From: Eupeodes corollae
Lineage: Eukaryota; Arthropoda; Insecta; Diptera; Syrphidae
Assembly (NCBI RefSeq): GCF_945859685.1
Contig: NC_079148.1
Coordinates: 43,287,946-43,351,945, forward strand
Reading direction: 5' to 3'
DNA length: 64,000 bases
This document shows positions 12,151-23,964 of this stretch, in pieces. Position numbers and translations under genes: made by a program. Positions within the stretch are counted from its first letter, which is position 1; every line of letters begins with the position of its first letter. The notes under the pieces were generated by a model, which worked only from the letters and a program-made list of their open reading frames with translations, made no database searches and was not told the DNA's origin.

Positions 12151-12195
12151 GAGAATTTAACTTTTTTTTAAATCTATAAATAAATATAAATTAGA

Positions 12196-12470
12196 CGGCG
12201 CAACAGTCCGTTAAGAACTAGGGCCTAGTGACTTACAACTCTTAATCATTCCTGTGAAGGTGGCGACCTACAGTTTTATGCTGAATCCGAACGGCTGTTT
12301 TAAGATAGCAACTTTCATGACAAGAATTACTCTTAGAGGATTTGAAATTTATTTTGCAGGAAGTAGTACCCGTGAAAAACTTTAGATGTTGCAGGAAGGA
12401 ATTGAACCCAAGAACTCTGGCATTGCAGTCCAACGCACTAACCCATCATGCCACGGGAGCTCTTAGGTAC
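12196..12470 (-). mobile_element. tRNA-derived SINE, copy 2
   Basis: Minus-strand copy of the same SINE. Box A-like 'tggcatgatgggttagtgcg', box B 'gggttcaattcctt', body 'gagttgtaagtcactaggcc', tail 'cggactgttgcgccgtc'. The anticodon-like loop is CTGCAAT. Aattaga at 12189-12195 and 12471-12477 may be a short target duplication. The middle of the body is slightly rearranged relative to copy 1. Confidence 0.85.
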
Positions 12471-12479
12471 AATTAGAAG

Positions 12480-13940
12480 ATACGAAGTTCTGGAATTCTT
12501 GTGTTTACGAAATGTTGAATTCTAAACTACCGTTATATTCAGTTGTTCTTTACCATTTCGCAAATCTGTCTTGATTCTTTACAAGTTTCAAAGTGAACTC
12601 TAACAATTTTCATGATGGGTGATTTCAATTTAATTTTTCGCAATGACGTAGTATTAATTTGTCAAATGTCAAAAGTTGACAACCTTCAACAGCTGCCCAA
12701 ATAGTGGGCTATTGAAAACTTATTTTCTTATTAGAAACTTAGTTAAACAACGAAACACTTTTGTTTTAATTAACTCTAAGCTATAAAACCGGCACATCTT
12801 TTCTATTCTATTTGATTATTTTTATTGGTGTATTGTATTGGGATTAAACAATATGAACATTTTACTTTTTTTTTGAAAAAAAAACAATATTTTTAATCCC
12901 ATTTTATTTATACTTTTTCTAAACGCGTGTTTAAACACAAAAAATTAATAAGGTTGAAATAAAAAAAATTAATAACCAATAGTTAAGTCATAATTAAAAC
13001 GTTTTGGACATAAAACTAAGTATAATCCGATAATTTAACCAATTTTGTGCATTAGAAAATGTTCCATTATATTAATTTAATATTGAAAAATACTGAATTT
13101 GTCTATAAAATATTGATGTTAGCAAATTAACATTTCCTTAAAACGTATGACTGTGGGTAAGTTTTCTCCAAATATTTGTGGTTTTTTTACCACACTTATG
13201 TATGTATTTCTGTATACCAAGTCTCATATCATAGTCCAATGAATTCTAAATAAGTTATAAGAAAATAAAATTAAAACTAAACAAAAACAATCATGCCAAA
13301 TTTAATGATCCATAAACGATAAACTTGTATTAATTTTAATTTTTTTTATTCATAAAACATTATTAAATTGGTTAATTTATGCATAACAACTATCGAATTA
13401 ATTAAGTGAAGTTTTTTTTTTGTAAACATTCCGTGTGAACAATATTCAATATCTTTCAAGACAACATTCCATTCGAAATACAAAAAAAAAAACAATTGTT
13501 TACATCACATTAATATTTTTATGTAAATTAGATAGTTTAATTGATCAGTCTTACAAATTTGTAAATGACAAATAAATATTTTCCACATGCTGGATAATAT
13601 TACTTACAGTAAATAAAAATCACCTTGTACTAGGTACAAATACAATTTTATATCATTGGCAGCAGATAAATAGTGATTCATTATTTAAATTATTTTTAAG
13701 ATCAATAAAAGTAAACAAAAAAACACAACGATGCCAATAAGTGGAGTTATAAAAGATTGTTAAATAAGGTGACGTAAGTTAGTTTATAAATAGATGTGCA
13801 TATGTTTAAAGATTTTGAGATTTAATTTTTGTTGACAATGCTACACTTTTTACTAAATAGAATATTTTAAATTATAAAAAGAAACTTAATAATATCGTTC
13901 AAAATGTTGTTTTTCAGTTTTTGAATGACATGTTAATAAA
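12480..13940. other. AT-rich stretch, no gene
   Basis: Apart from the possible transposon end near 12658-12715 there is only low-complexity AT-rich DNA. No reading frame or RNA gene recognised. Confidence 0.45.
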
Positions 13941-14784
13941 GGGTGTTTTTTTAAAGCTATAGGAAAGTTAAAAAAACACAGAATTACAAAAATTAATGAA
14001 ATCTTTATTTCAATTGATAGTACGGTCAATATAATTTAATTTTTGAAGATTATTTCATGCAAATGTTGATATTGACGAACGCCTTATAAATAGTCCATTC
14101 GCTTAGTCAAATTTTTGCATACAATTTCTAACATTTCGGCCAGTATTTCACAAATAAATGCTTCAATGTTGTCGTCCGATGCATCAATTGAAGCAGGCTT
14201 GTCTGTATGGACATGAGCTTTAACAAAGCAATATAAATAATAGTCTAAAGGTGTTAGATCGCACGCTGCCTAGATCGTGCGTGCAATTAACCGGTCGTCT
14301 TGACATCTTGCAAATCAAGATCTTGCATTTTGGGCAAAAATAAAGTTGGATATCATCTCACGGTAGCGCTTGCTATTCACAGTTACGTAACGACTTGCAT
14401 CATCTTTGAAGAAGTACGTTCCAATGATGCCACCAGCCCATAAACCGTACCAAACTGTGACTTTTTCTGGATGCATTGGTAGCTCTTGCTTCTGGCTGAT
14501 ATTCATTTGAAAATCGACAATTCTGCTAATTTACTTACCCATTGAGCCAAAAATGAGCTTCGTCGCTGAAGACAATAAAATGGAAGAAGCGCGCCATGAA
14601 CTTTCTTAACAGAGCACGCATTTTGATAATGAAATTAAATAATTTGAAAGCGTTGTTCATTTTAAAGACGATTCATGGTAAAAATCTAGACCAAACTGAA
14701 GATGTTTTTTAGTGAAATAAACACGAAACGTGAGTCAGCTGTTTAAACTAATATTCCCATGAAGATAATAGCTAAAAAATCACC
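13941..14784 (-). mobile_element. mariner-type (maT-like) transposon relic with degenerate terminal inverted repeats
   Basis: The minus strand at 14506-14320 reads LPMHPEKVTVWYGLWAGGII then YFFKDDASRYVTVNSKRYRE, the transposase core up to the second catalytic region. Farther on (14270-14100), FVKAHVHTDKPASIDA and ICEILAEMLEIVCKNLTKRM give the C-terminal tail of the same protein. The third-Asp block (NWPPRSCDLTPLDYF) is missing or scrambled around 14300. The left end starts 'gggtgtttttttaaagct' and the right end finishes 'agctaaaaaatcacc', an imperfect inverted repeat. The N-terminal DNA-binding half is absent, so about 840 bp remain of an expected 1.2-1.3 kb. Confidence 0.75.
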
Positions 14785-15064
14785 AATTATGACAGTTTTA
14801 TTCCAGTTCGAATTTCAATTTACTAAATTAAAACTAATAATGAAATCGAATAAACAAAATTCTCTTATACCACCAGCTGTAGACAAAAATTTATAATTTA
14901 AACATAAACTGAATAAAATGTCGTGTTTATTTTGTTCGCTTTTTTTCGGAGTAGAACAAAATTCTGAAATAGTACAAATAAAAATTAGCTTTGCTTCTTG
15001 AATAAAATAAAAGATTTAATTCATAATTTTTTTTGTTTGGGTTTTAATAAATTTTGTGTTGTTA

Positions 15065-15190
15065 TTTTGAATAGACATTTTCCAGTCACCGTTGCACCAG
15101 TCTCATTTATGAATAAGTACGGTCCAATAACAATGCCCACCAGCTTGAAAACTGCAATAAACAGTGAAACTTTTAGGATGAAGAGAGGTT
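15065..15190 (-). mobile_element. Small mariner transposase fragment
   Basis: The minus strand can be read AVFKLVGIVIGPYLFINETG with a frame change, then ATVTGKCLFKI, resembling the mariner AGGIIGPYFFxNExGxxVTVNG segment. No termini found. It differs in detail from the neighbouring 13941-14784 element and so is a separate insertion or a different family. Confidence 0.4.
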
Positions 15191-15199
15191 TTAACTATC

Positions 15200-17740
15200 A
15201 ATTTAGTATTTTCCGATCTCTAAAAGATCCCTAAAATGCTCCAACTCTAATTCTGAGGTAAAAATAGGATCACAAAAGAGCAAAGTTATAAAAAAGCGTT
15301 TTAATTTTTCGAATGGTGACTGGAAAATTGTCACGATTTCTGTATGGAATTATAACAAATTTAAGGCTTGTTGAAGTATATCTTGTTGTAGTTTTAGTAA
15401 TTGCGTATTGTTTCACTTGTTTCTCTAAAGATGCTAATTTCAAAAGTGATAGTTGTCCAATTAGTAGTCTATTCGAAATGAAACCAATCATTGGAAAAGA
15501 CTATATTATGGAAAGTTAAAACAGTAGCTGTCAAATCAATAACTTTGTTGTCTTTAATTAAACAAAAATTAAAACTCTAATATTTTACAAACAGAACATA
15601 ATAGTAATAACCTTCAAAACAATTTTAAGCTATGAAAATGACCTTTTAGAAATTTGGTAAAATATCTCAGCAAAAATTAATTAAATTTATAAGAACACAA
15701 ATGAGAAGTGGGTCACATCCCCGACTCTTTTTTACTGTTCAAATCTTTTTAATAAAATTTCATAAGCATTTGCAGAGCAAAGTACAAAAGAAGCAGAGTT
15801 GGACAAAAATTAATGCACAAAATTCAAAATGTAATTGTAAATTAATGATTACAAAAATAATGAATATTTTCCTTTTTCAATTACAATTACAAATATTCAG
15901 TTAAAATTATTATTATTTTTAAAACGTCAATTATAATAATGATTCTTCCCATCTCTGAAAAGGATCTACTGCGACCATTAGGCCATTTTTTATTTGTGTT
16001 AACAATTTGTATTCAAGTATAATACATTCAAAAAAAGAAAGTTGTTTTATATATGTATTTATTTATTTGTTTTTGCAATGTCTTAATTTAAAAAACCGAT
16101 GACTTGAAAATTCAATGATTTTTAGTTTTCTAAGAAGCCAAAACTTCTTTCTTGCTTTATTTATTTTTAAATTTAAATTCTTATTGAAGAAACTAAGCTT
16201 TGAAGTATACTTCCCACATCCATTAATTAAGAATTTTGTGCTTACTATATTTATTTTAATATTTAAAGCTCAACCACTTCATAAAGCCACAATAGGCAAG
16301 ACCAAGTTTGTGTGGATCTAGTGGTTTTCTTTATCTTCTGCCGGAACAATAGAGCGAGTTTTTTCAATTTTATCTTCTTTAATATAATTTAAAATCATCC
16401 CTTTAAAAACTCTATTTCGAAACAGACCAAAACAGTACGAATGTCTAATGTACATAATAAAACTATATTAAATTTTGTTCTATATTATATCAACTTTTTT
16501 TAATTAAATTTAGTGCCTTGCGAGTGGATTTAGAAATTCAGAAATATAAAAGTTAATTTTGATTGATAAATTACTTAAATTACTAAAACATGAAAATATA
16601 TTATACAAAAACCCAAAAAATGTCTCATTTATGTAAAGGATGATTTATTATTACACTAGGGATAGGATACAGTATAACAAAACAAATTCCAGCACTTTTC
16701 CATTGGGTTTGAATATGCCTTCAGTTCAAATCCGTAATCAGAGTTTATTTGTCTATATATAAAAAAATTAATATAAATAACACTGCATACTGAAATTCTC
16801 AATATGTTTGAATATTTTAAAGAGAATTTTTGGGAAATCCATGATTTAAGGAAGGGAACATGATTTTTTTCCGAATTGAAAATGTTGATAAATGTCCGCG
16901 TTTTGAAAGTCCCTAGAATATAAATCCATCATTTTTTGACACATTTCTATGACCTATGAGCTGATGGTGCTAACGTCCGTTGGGGATGCTGTGATTAGTC
17001 AAATTTATATAAAAAAATAGCAGAAATATTGAGAACAAGTAATTTGTGTTTTACAAATAAAAAATTTGATAACAAAACTTTAAGTGAGCGGTCTTATAAT
17101 TTAAAATTAATTAAAAAGATACTTAACAAACGAAGTGCCTAATTCAAAAGATTGAATTAAATTTTTATTCAATTGTTTGTAAAATAGTTTTTCATTAAAA
17201 CAATTTTAAAAATTACTTATCCACATAAATAATTGTTCAGCATGAAGTCTTAGTTTTCAAGATTGGATTCCGGCTTCTTTTTTACGTGCGCCATTTAGGA
17301 ACTTCATAATGTAAGTGGCAAGAAATGTTATCGAAAAAAAAATCGAATTTCATATTCTTATCAAACCTGAAATTATGTTGTTAGAGAAGTCAAAAAAGGG
17401 GGTTCCGACGACTCCGTTCTAGGGTTAGGAATATCGAGCACGATTTTAAAGAGAACTGAACAAATTTGGTTTACCCCCAACATCCCCGAAAATTTAATTA
17501 CGGTTCTTTTGCGTACATCAATAGATCCCGTCTTACGGAAATATTGTTAGTAATAATATAATTATTATAATTTTCTCATCTCTTTTTTCCAGTATTGTAC
17601 AAAATAAATTTCTTTTGCAAATATTTCTTCAAAAACTTTTGTTACATACAAAATTTGATCCTCATTTCTAATCAACCTTTTCCCTCACTAAAAAGTTGAA
17701 TACATAATTAAAAAATGCAAATACAATTTTTATTAAAACA
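15200..17740. other. AT-rich stretch, no gene
   Basis: Non-coding; the modest frames at 15313-15519, 15701-15904 and 16115-16321 are hydrophobic or Lys-rich translations of AT-rich DNA with no family signature. Confidence 0.45.
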
Positions 17741-17772
17741 TAAATATCATTTTTTTCTTTCCAGGTAAGCCT
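17738..17772 (+). promoter_or_regulatory. Candidate recursive (ratchet) splice site 1
   Basis: The sequence tttttttctttccag|gtaagcc joins a good 3' splice site (pyrimidine tract, CAG) directly to a near-consensus 5' splice site (GTAAGC) with no exon between; the junction is 17764/17765. No other AG lies in the tract. Ratchet points of the form (Y)nNCAG|GTAAG are established in long fly introns, where they let the intron be removed in steps. This site lies 15.5 kb downstream of the donor at 2271, on the same strand. Function is inferred. Confidence 0.55.
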
Positions 17773-19300
17773 TTTTGAATTTAAAAAAAATGTTCGAGTA
17801 AGTCGTTTTTGCAAAATTAAAGTACATTTAACCACTTTGACCGCTTTAATTTTTGAGGAAACAAATCAAAAAGCAATCTGTGGATATAAAAAGTGATATT
17901 GTCAACATCCAATCAAATTTCAATATTTATTGATCTTTGAGTTCAATTTTAATATTTTTGTTTTGTTTTATAACTTCCTTACTTAACCCAATTAAAAACT
18001 TTAAACTTCCTGCATCAACTAAAACATCAACTTCTTTAAAAAGTAAATACAAATATCCACAAAATGTGAGATTATTCTATAAAAACGATAAGTTCGTAAA
18101 GACTTTTCGAACCTTCTCTTATAAGCCTAAAAGCCAATTTCGTTAAATCATTGCTTAATTTTTATTTTTCCTCATACAATTAGTAAAACTGGTTTGTTGC
18201 ATCAATACATTGAATTTAAATACATATATAATAGGTATTTTTTTTTTTAATTGATAAAAATTATAATCTCAAAAAAAAATTGAATTTAAAAAAAAGAAGC
18301 AATGAAATACAAATCGAACAAGGTCAACAAGCCATATCTGGCTGAGGAACTGATATCTGATAAAATTTTGATTATATGATAAATATTTAAATTCTTTTGT
18401 TGAATAAAATGCAATTATCAAGCTCAGGCTTATCCCTAAATTTAAAACAAACAACATTAATAATCCCTTTATATCGGGAAACATAATTTTAAATGGCACA
18501 TGGGTTTTACTTTAATTAAATCTTCATATTTTTAGAATTAAAATATAAAGATAAACAAAAAATTTACAATTTATGTTACCAATTTTTTTTTTTTGAAATC
18601 TAGTTTGTAGTTTTAAGCCCAAACCCTATTTTTAAAGAGAAACACATTCTTTTTTCAGAATTAATGACAAATATAAATTATGCAATCAAATAATAAAAAT
18701 TAAAAGCTTTAATATCTCTGTGAATGCTCAAAAATTGATCTTAATAACTTAAACCTTTTTAAAAATAATATTCAAAAAAATAGTTAATATTAAACTGGTT
18801 AAGAATAATGAATATTCAAATAAGTTTTTTTTTGCTATCAAACTTTGAAAGAATTTATAATCTTTAAGGTTTTTCATTAAACATTTCTTATATTTGAATT
18901 TGAATATAGAAAAAAGCTATATGAGTAAGTTTTGTGAAGAGCTTGTATTTATTTAAAAGGCCCATGAATTAGTTTTATTCAATTTTAATTTGTATTAATT
19001 GTGGCTTAATTTGATCGTTGTCATTGATTATGTTATTTTAATGGATGTATTTGGTTTATTGTGACGTTAGAAAACCTGAAAGTTTCAAGCAAACGATGTT
19101 CATTTTAGGAACGCATTACAATATTTCTACGAAAACATCTGTTTTTGTATTTTTCTGTTCCATAGTCGTATTTAAAGTTGAACCTAACATTGAAAGGTGC
19201 GTTTTCGGTAAAGATAATTTTTCAAGTACAATTTTCAATAACTCCACATTTTTGAATAAAAGTCGCGGTCTATATGGTCACTAATTTAAAGTCGAGGGAT
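17773..19300. other. AT-rich stretch, no gene
   Basis: No coding, RNA or repeat structure recognised apart from poly-A and poly-T runs. Confidence 0.45.
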
Positions 19301-19303
19301 ATA

Positions 19304-19530
19304 CAGGGTCCGGCAAAAAACCTCCCGTATTTTTAGACGTTTATTTAAATCTATTTATAGATAAAATGGTAATGTTTAAAACTAATTAATTATATTGTTT
19401 AATATAATGGCATAATATTTAATTTAAACAATTCAATACAATTTTTCTATTAAATTGTTTATTTATCTGTCATTGCCTTTTAAAATATTAGAGATCTTTT
19501 TACCGGACCAGATTTTTTTGCCGGACCCTG
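19304..19530. mobile_element. TA-flanked MITE with 17-bp terminal inverted repeats
   Basis: The left end CAGGGTCCGGCAAAAAA is matched perfectly by the right end ttttttgccggaccctg in inverse orientation; the two sides are flanked by TA (19302-19303 and 19531-19532). The interior is 190 bp of AT-rich DNA with no reading frame. A second 'ccggacc' lies just inside the right end. The ends and TA target are typical of non-autonomous Tc1/mariner-superfamily elements. No full-length partner with these ends is present in the window. Confidence 0.85.
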
Positions 19531-20039
19531 TATATATGTTTTCAGCAACTATCATTCACGATGCAAACATTCCCATAAAAAGTCTTTGAAAGACAACTCG
19601 AAATGAAAACCTATTTTCATAAAATATGGAAAATACCCAAATAATAATTTTGCACTTAGAATCTAATCTATATTTTATTTTTTCAATTGTTCTTTAAAAT
19701 ATTGCAACTCTTTTCATAAATTTTAATTTGTATTTTAAACTTACCATTGGAAGGTGACGTAATGGTTTTAATTTCTAAACATTTCTCAACGTTTTAAAGT
19801 CTTTCAAGAATGTAAATCAATCGTTTTAAAGATTTTTTTGTGTATTAATGCACGAAATTTCAAAAATATGTATGTTTATTTTTTCTTATTCATCAAGAAA
19901 AAATAATGAAATCCACTTAAATGTTGTTTTACAGAAATAAACGTATCAAAATGTTGACAAAGAATTTTTTAAAAACCAGTAAGTGTTTAATTTTTACAGC
20001 AATTTAAAATTCATTAAACTTGTAAAAAAATAAAGCCTC

Positions 20040-20200
20040 TTTTTAAAAATATCGATTTTCAAAGAAAATAATGTTATTCAGTTTTTAAAACCCAAAAATT
20101 AAAACAATAACATTGTAGATCATCGAATATTAATATAGTATAAAATCTTGTGCAGAAAAAAAGCAATATCGAAATCGGTTTATGAGTTCTAAAGAAAACC
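20040..20200. repeat. Dispersed AT-rich repeat, copy C
   Basis: Shares with the copies near 200, 25600 and 63100 an A-rich block followed by 'atagtataaaatcttgtgca' and 'cgaaatcggtt(t/c)'. Class unknown; boundaries uncertain. Confidence 0.35.
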
Positions 20201-20676
20201 CAAAAACAAAATAACAGTTCTATAGGCGATACCCTTGTGAATCAATATAAAAAACACATTTTTCTAAATTAAAAAAAGCCAAACTAAGAAATTTTTTTAA
20301 TAAAAAAGCAAACAAAAATTGTTTGTTTTCAAAAGTATTCAAATTTTTAATTTTTGACAAAAAAAATCGATGGTTATAACTGTTATTTTTAGTCTTAATT
20401 TTTTTTTTTAAATTCCTCATAGTTTTTTACTTTGAAGTATGATGTTTTTGACATCTGGTAAAATTCAAAAAAAAATGGAGTTGACATTTTCGTTTTACAA
20501 AAAATATTACCAACATTTGGTAAAACAATGTGTTTTTTACTCAAATATCTCTCAAGATGAGAAAATAAGTTATTGACTAATTGGTTATTGTGATGTGACT
20601 GTTTTCGAAACTAAATTAAAACAGCTAAAAATCAGTACAAATTGTTTTTGAATCGAAGATCTGAACGAAAAAGAAT

Positions 20677-22289
20677 TTTTTTTTTAATTCATTTTTATTA
20701 ATTCATTCTTGAACCTATCTTAAAGCTAGACAAAAATTCATAAAACTAGCCTAATTATCTATAACTTACAACTAACATAATGGTCCCATACGGACACTCT
20801 AAGTTAAACTATAACACTTAAAACTAATGCCTTTCGGCCCTAAGATCTATTTTACTTCATTTTAATTTTATTTATTTTTGTATTTATTAGAAAATTTGAA
20901 AAAAAAACTAATATCAATATCCTTTTTTATTTTTACTTACAAACTACTTAAAATTAGGTCCTTAAATAAAACTTAAAGCTAACTTAAACTACCTATTCTA
21001 CCTATAAACTACTTTAAACTAGAACAACCAAAGCAGCAAATCTAACTATCTAACATTTTTGTTTTTCATATTCTGTTGTCTGTTTTTTTCTTTTTTTATT
21101 TTTATTAATTATTTTTTTTAATGCTTTTTGTTAATGTTTTTCATTATTTTTTTTTATTTTTTTTTATTTTTTATTTTTTGTATTTTTTTCGTGCCTCTAT
21201 GCCTATTCTACTTAAAACTAAACCCTAATACTATTAAACAAGTATGTAAGCCGGCCAAGGCATAAAACCCCATCCCGACTACCCACTATCAAGTGCCGAT
21301 TGAAGCCACCAAAACTGGTTCTCCTGCTTCGCCCTATCAGTTCGGTCCCGTTCGGACACAGCCCTACTGAACCGAAGGAGCTCTGCTCCGCCTTGTGCCA
21401 TGACGTCCCGATTGTACAGGAGTAGCCTATCCACGGTTCTTCGTCTGACGTGGTAGATTAACGGAACTGCCAATCTATCCTGTTTCAGACCGCATTTGTC
21501 TAAAAAGAGGAATGCCTCTGGGGGAATGAAGCCGCTCAAGCGTGCACTCTCAAAATACTCGTCGTTCGGATAGAACGCCCCGAAAATTAAATTGTTGGTC
21601 GAAGACATAGCTCTTGCAATGTGACCTCGAACGAGTTTTATCACGAAATTGTCAATTCTGTTGATTAGCGCCCCGATGTATAGGACCTCGTTTGAATAGT
21701 AATGCACATAAGAAGATTCGGCTGTTCGATATAAGCCGGTACAGAGTCGTAAACACTGCCGCTCGAACACCCGAAACTTCTCCATCTGGGAAGGGGCAAC
21801 GTTGGACCACACAGGACAATCATAAACGATCATTGGCCGGATGAGGGCCATGTAGCAAATTACCTTCACTCTGGGGTCAAGCCGACTGCTAAAAAACAGC
21901 CGTTTCGTCAGAGCGAAGGCTCCTCTGGCCCTGGTCAGAGCAGCATTTATATGTCTGTCGAAATATAAATACTGATCTAACCAGATACCGAGGTACTTCA
22001 CTACACTTTTGCTCGCTAATGGCTGCCCGTGAAGATCAACGATGACCATCTTGCGCCAATTCTTACACGTATCCCTCGTGGCCCTAGCCAACGGAGTCCG
22101 GAACAGAATTGTCTTTGACTTCTGGACATTTATTTTCAGTGTCCAGTCGTCGCAATATCGCTGAATCATGTCGAAATCACGCTGCAAGAGAATTCTAATA
22201 ACCTCAACCTTTCGGGCCGTTCTGTACGCAATTAGATCGTCGGCGTACGCAATTGCCTTTGTAAGACTACCTATCAGATCGAACGAAGA
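20677..22289 (-). mobile_element. 5'-truncated LINE insertion with a perfect 15-bp target duplication
   Basis: TGAACGAAAAAGAAT occurs at 20662-20676 and again at 22290-22304, immediately flanking the element. The low-coordinate end starts with a T run (poly-A tail of the minus-strand element), and the 5' end is cut inside the RT domain. About 600 bp of 3' untranslated sequence (20690-21278) follows the stop codon. Perfect duplication and an intact remaining frame make it one of the youngest insertions in the window. Confidence 0.92.
21279..22289 (-). pseudogene. C-terminal half of a LINE ORF2 reverse transcriptase
   Basis: About 336 codons, uninterrupted. Begins just before RT motif C (KAIAYADDLIAYRTARK, with the catalytic Asp pair), followed by the thumb (CDDWTLKINVQKSKTILF, VKYLGIWLDQYLYFDRHINA). 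The C-terminal region includes YMALIRPMIVYDCPVWSNVA, FERQCLRLCTGLYRT and SGFIPPEAFLFLDKCGL, and ends at TAG. There is no RNase H domain. The family is a jockey/I-superfamily LINE; the clade was not resolved. The frame continues upstream into host DNA to an ATG at 22316, but those first codons lie in the target duplication and flank, not in the element, so that start is accidental. Without fingers, motif A and endonuclease the product would be inactive. Confidence 0.85.
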
Positions 22290-22304
22290 TGAACGAAAAA
22301 GAAT

Positions 22305-23180
22305 AATGTATCCCAAAACCTATTTATATACAAAATTTGTTCTATGACTACAATTAATATGAACACAAAATTGAGCCATTCCAATCACCTTTTCAATAGA
22401 CAAATATTTATACATTTTATAAACTAAATATTTAATTTTATGGCAAATGTTTACAAAATATCAATATACAATTTTTCTCACACCTTTGTATAGGTAAGTA
22501 ATCTGATTGTTATCTTGATATTTCACCATTCCAATCATTGGCCTTGACAAGCACAATAACCTCATAACAGATTGTAACAAAATATAAATAAAAATTATAT
22601 ATTTTGCTACTTAGTAGGAAAATATTTTACGTAATAACTTTAATTTAAATTTAATAACAATGACTTTGAATTAATTTTTGTTTTTAAGGAACTTCAGGTA
22701 TTTTTATGTATGTTTCCTTTTATTTTAAATGATTACAATTATAAAAAAAATAAAAATCGGTATTGTTGAATAATATTCTATTCTCAAATTAAGTAATTAC
22801 GATTATTTTATGGAAATATGTCTATGGCATGTCAGGTTTCTAAAGCGAATAAAATAATGATATTAGCAAGAAAAATAAATTTCCATGCGAATTAAAATGC
22901 ACCAACTATCATTGAAGTTTTATCCGGTCAAACTATAGCTTGTGAGAGTTTTCTTGAAAGTAATAATTTGCTTGGTTCGGCAAGACTTACTGTTTAACAA
23001 AGAATTTCAATAACATTTCAATATTTCTTAATATAACTCATTTTAAAGTTAGGTTGTTTCACACTCAAACAAAATATTACACTTTTTACTTTAATTGATG
23101 TCTCAATATCTTACGATTCAATAAAAAATTGCATAAGCTGTAAAATATTTGATATTTCGAGTAATAACAAAAACGTTAAG
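22305..23180. other. AT-rich stretch with a weak candidate ratchet site
   Basis: Non-coding. At 22470-22502 the text tttttctcacacctttgtatag|gtaagtaat (junction 22493/22494) has the same design as the sites at 17764 and 39949, but its pyrimidine tract is interrupted by purines. Nothing else recognised. Confidence 0.35.
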
Positions 23181-23184
23181 GACG

Positions 23185-23497
23185 TATAAATACAACTTTA
23201 CGGCTTAGTTTCATTTTGACTGTTTTTGACAAGCAGTGAGGCAGATCAAATGAGATGAAAAAGCCAAACAAATTAAAAGTTTGGAGTCTGAAGGAATTCT
23301 ATGGTACGAAACGAAACGTAACTACAAGAGCTTTACCAACAGAAGACAGAACTTTCATCTTATTTTTGACGCAATCAGGATTCAATCATACCACAACTCT
23401 CTCTACGAGTGTTATCTTCAGCCTTATTGTTATCCTTGTTGTCATTTAGTACAAACTGTTTAATTAGAAAGTTGAATTTCCTTAAACAAAAAATAAA
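23185..23497 (+). other. Possible short transcription unit
   Basis: A TATA box (TATAAATA, 23185-23192) is followed about 28 bp later by an initiator-like TTCATTT. Next comes a less AT-rich block of about 230 bp and a polyadenylation signal AATAAA at 23492-23497. Two overlapping frames are open: 23255-23449 (64 codons, Lys-rich start and a hydrophobic C-terminus ending FSLIVILVVI) and 23281-23463 (60 codons, Tyr/Cys-rich C-terminus). Neither matches a family I know. It may be a small gene, a non-coding RNA, or a degraded repeat; the architecture is what stands out. Confidence 0.3.
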
Positions 23498-23499
23498 AC

Positions 23500-23960
23500 T
23501 AGTTACTTTTTTGTTAAACCAGCTTTTTTTATTGCATAATAATTATGTCTTGCTCTTAAAGTATTCACTTGTTTAAACATTAATTAATTAATTAATTAAT
23601 AGTCAAATAAAGAAGTCTCAGACAATCTTTATGAGACATTATACAAAAATGTCATTTTATCATTGATTTATTTTAGCTTTTTTTGTTTTTAATATTTCTT
23701 GTTCATACTTTGAAAATGAATAAAATTTGAAACCATCTAATGTATTGATAGTAACTTTATATGTCAAGTTATTTAGAATTTAATTTAAAAAAATGTTTTT
23801 CAGAATTAGAAAAGATATCACAAAATAGTTCACCACTTTTATTTAATTAAATAAAAAAAATCTGTTTGCTAATAAGAAATTAGAATATTTTATTGAAAAA
23901 AGCAAGGGAATTAAGTAAACGTAAATAAAACACACAAAATATATTTCTTCACGTTTTGCT
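23500..23960. other. AT-rich stretch with a (TAAT)n run
   Basis: Holds a perfect ATTA/TAAT tandem run at about 23580-23601, made of homeodomain-type core sequences but equally explainable as a microsatellite. No gene. Confidence 0.45.
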
Positions 23961-23964
23961 TTTT

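Noticed and set aside
22290..22316. ATG at 22316 as start of a 345-residue protein
   Set aside because: These bases are the host target duplication and flank of the LINE insertion, so the start is accidental.
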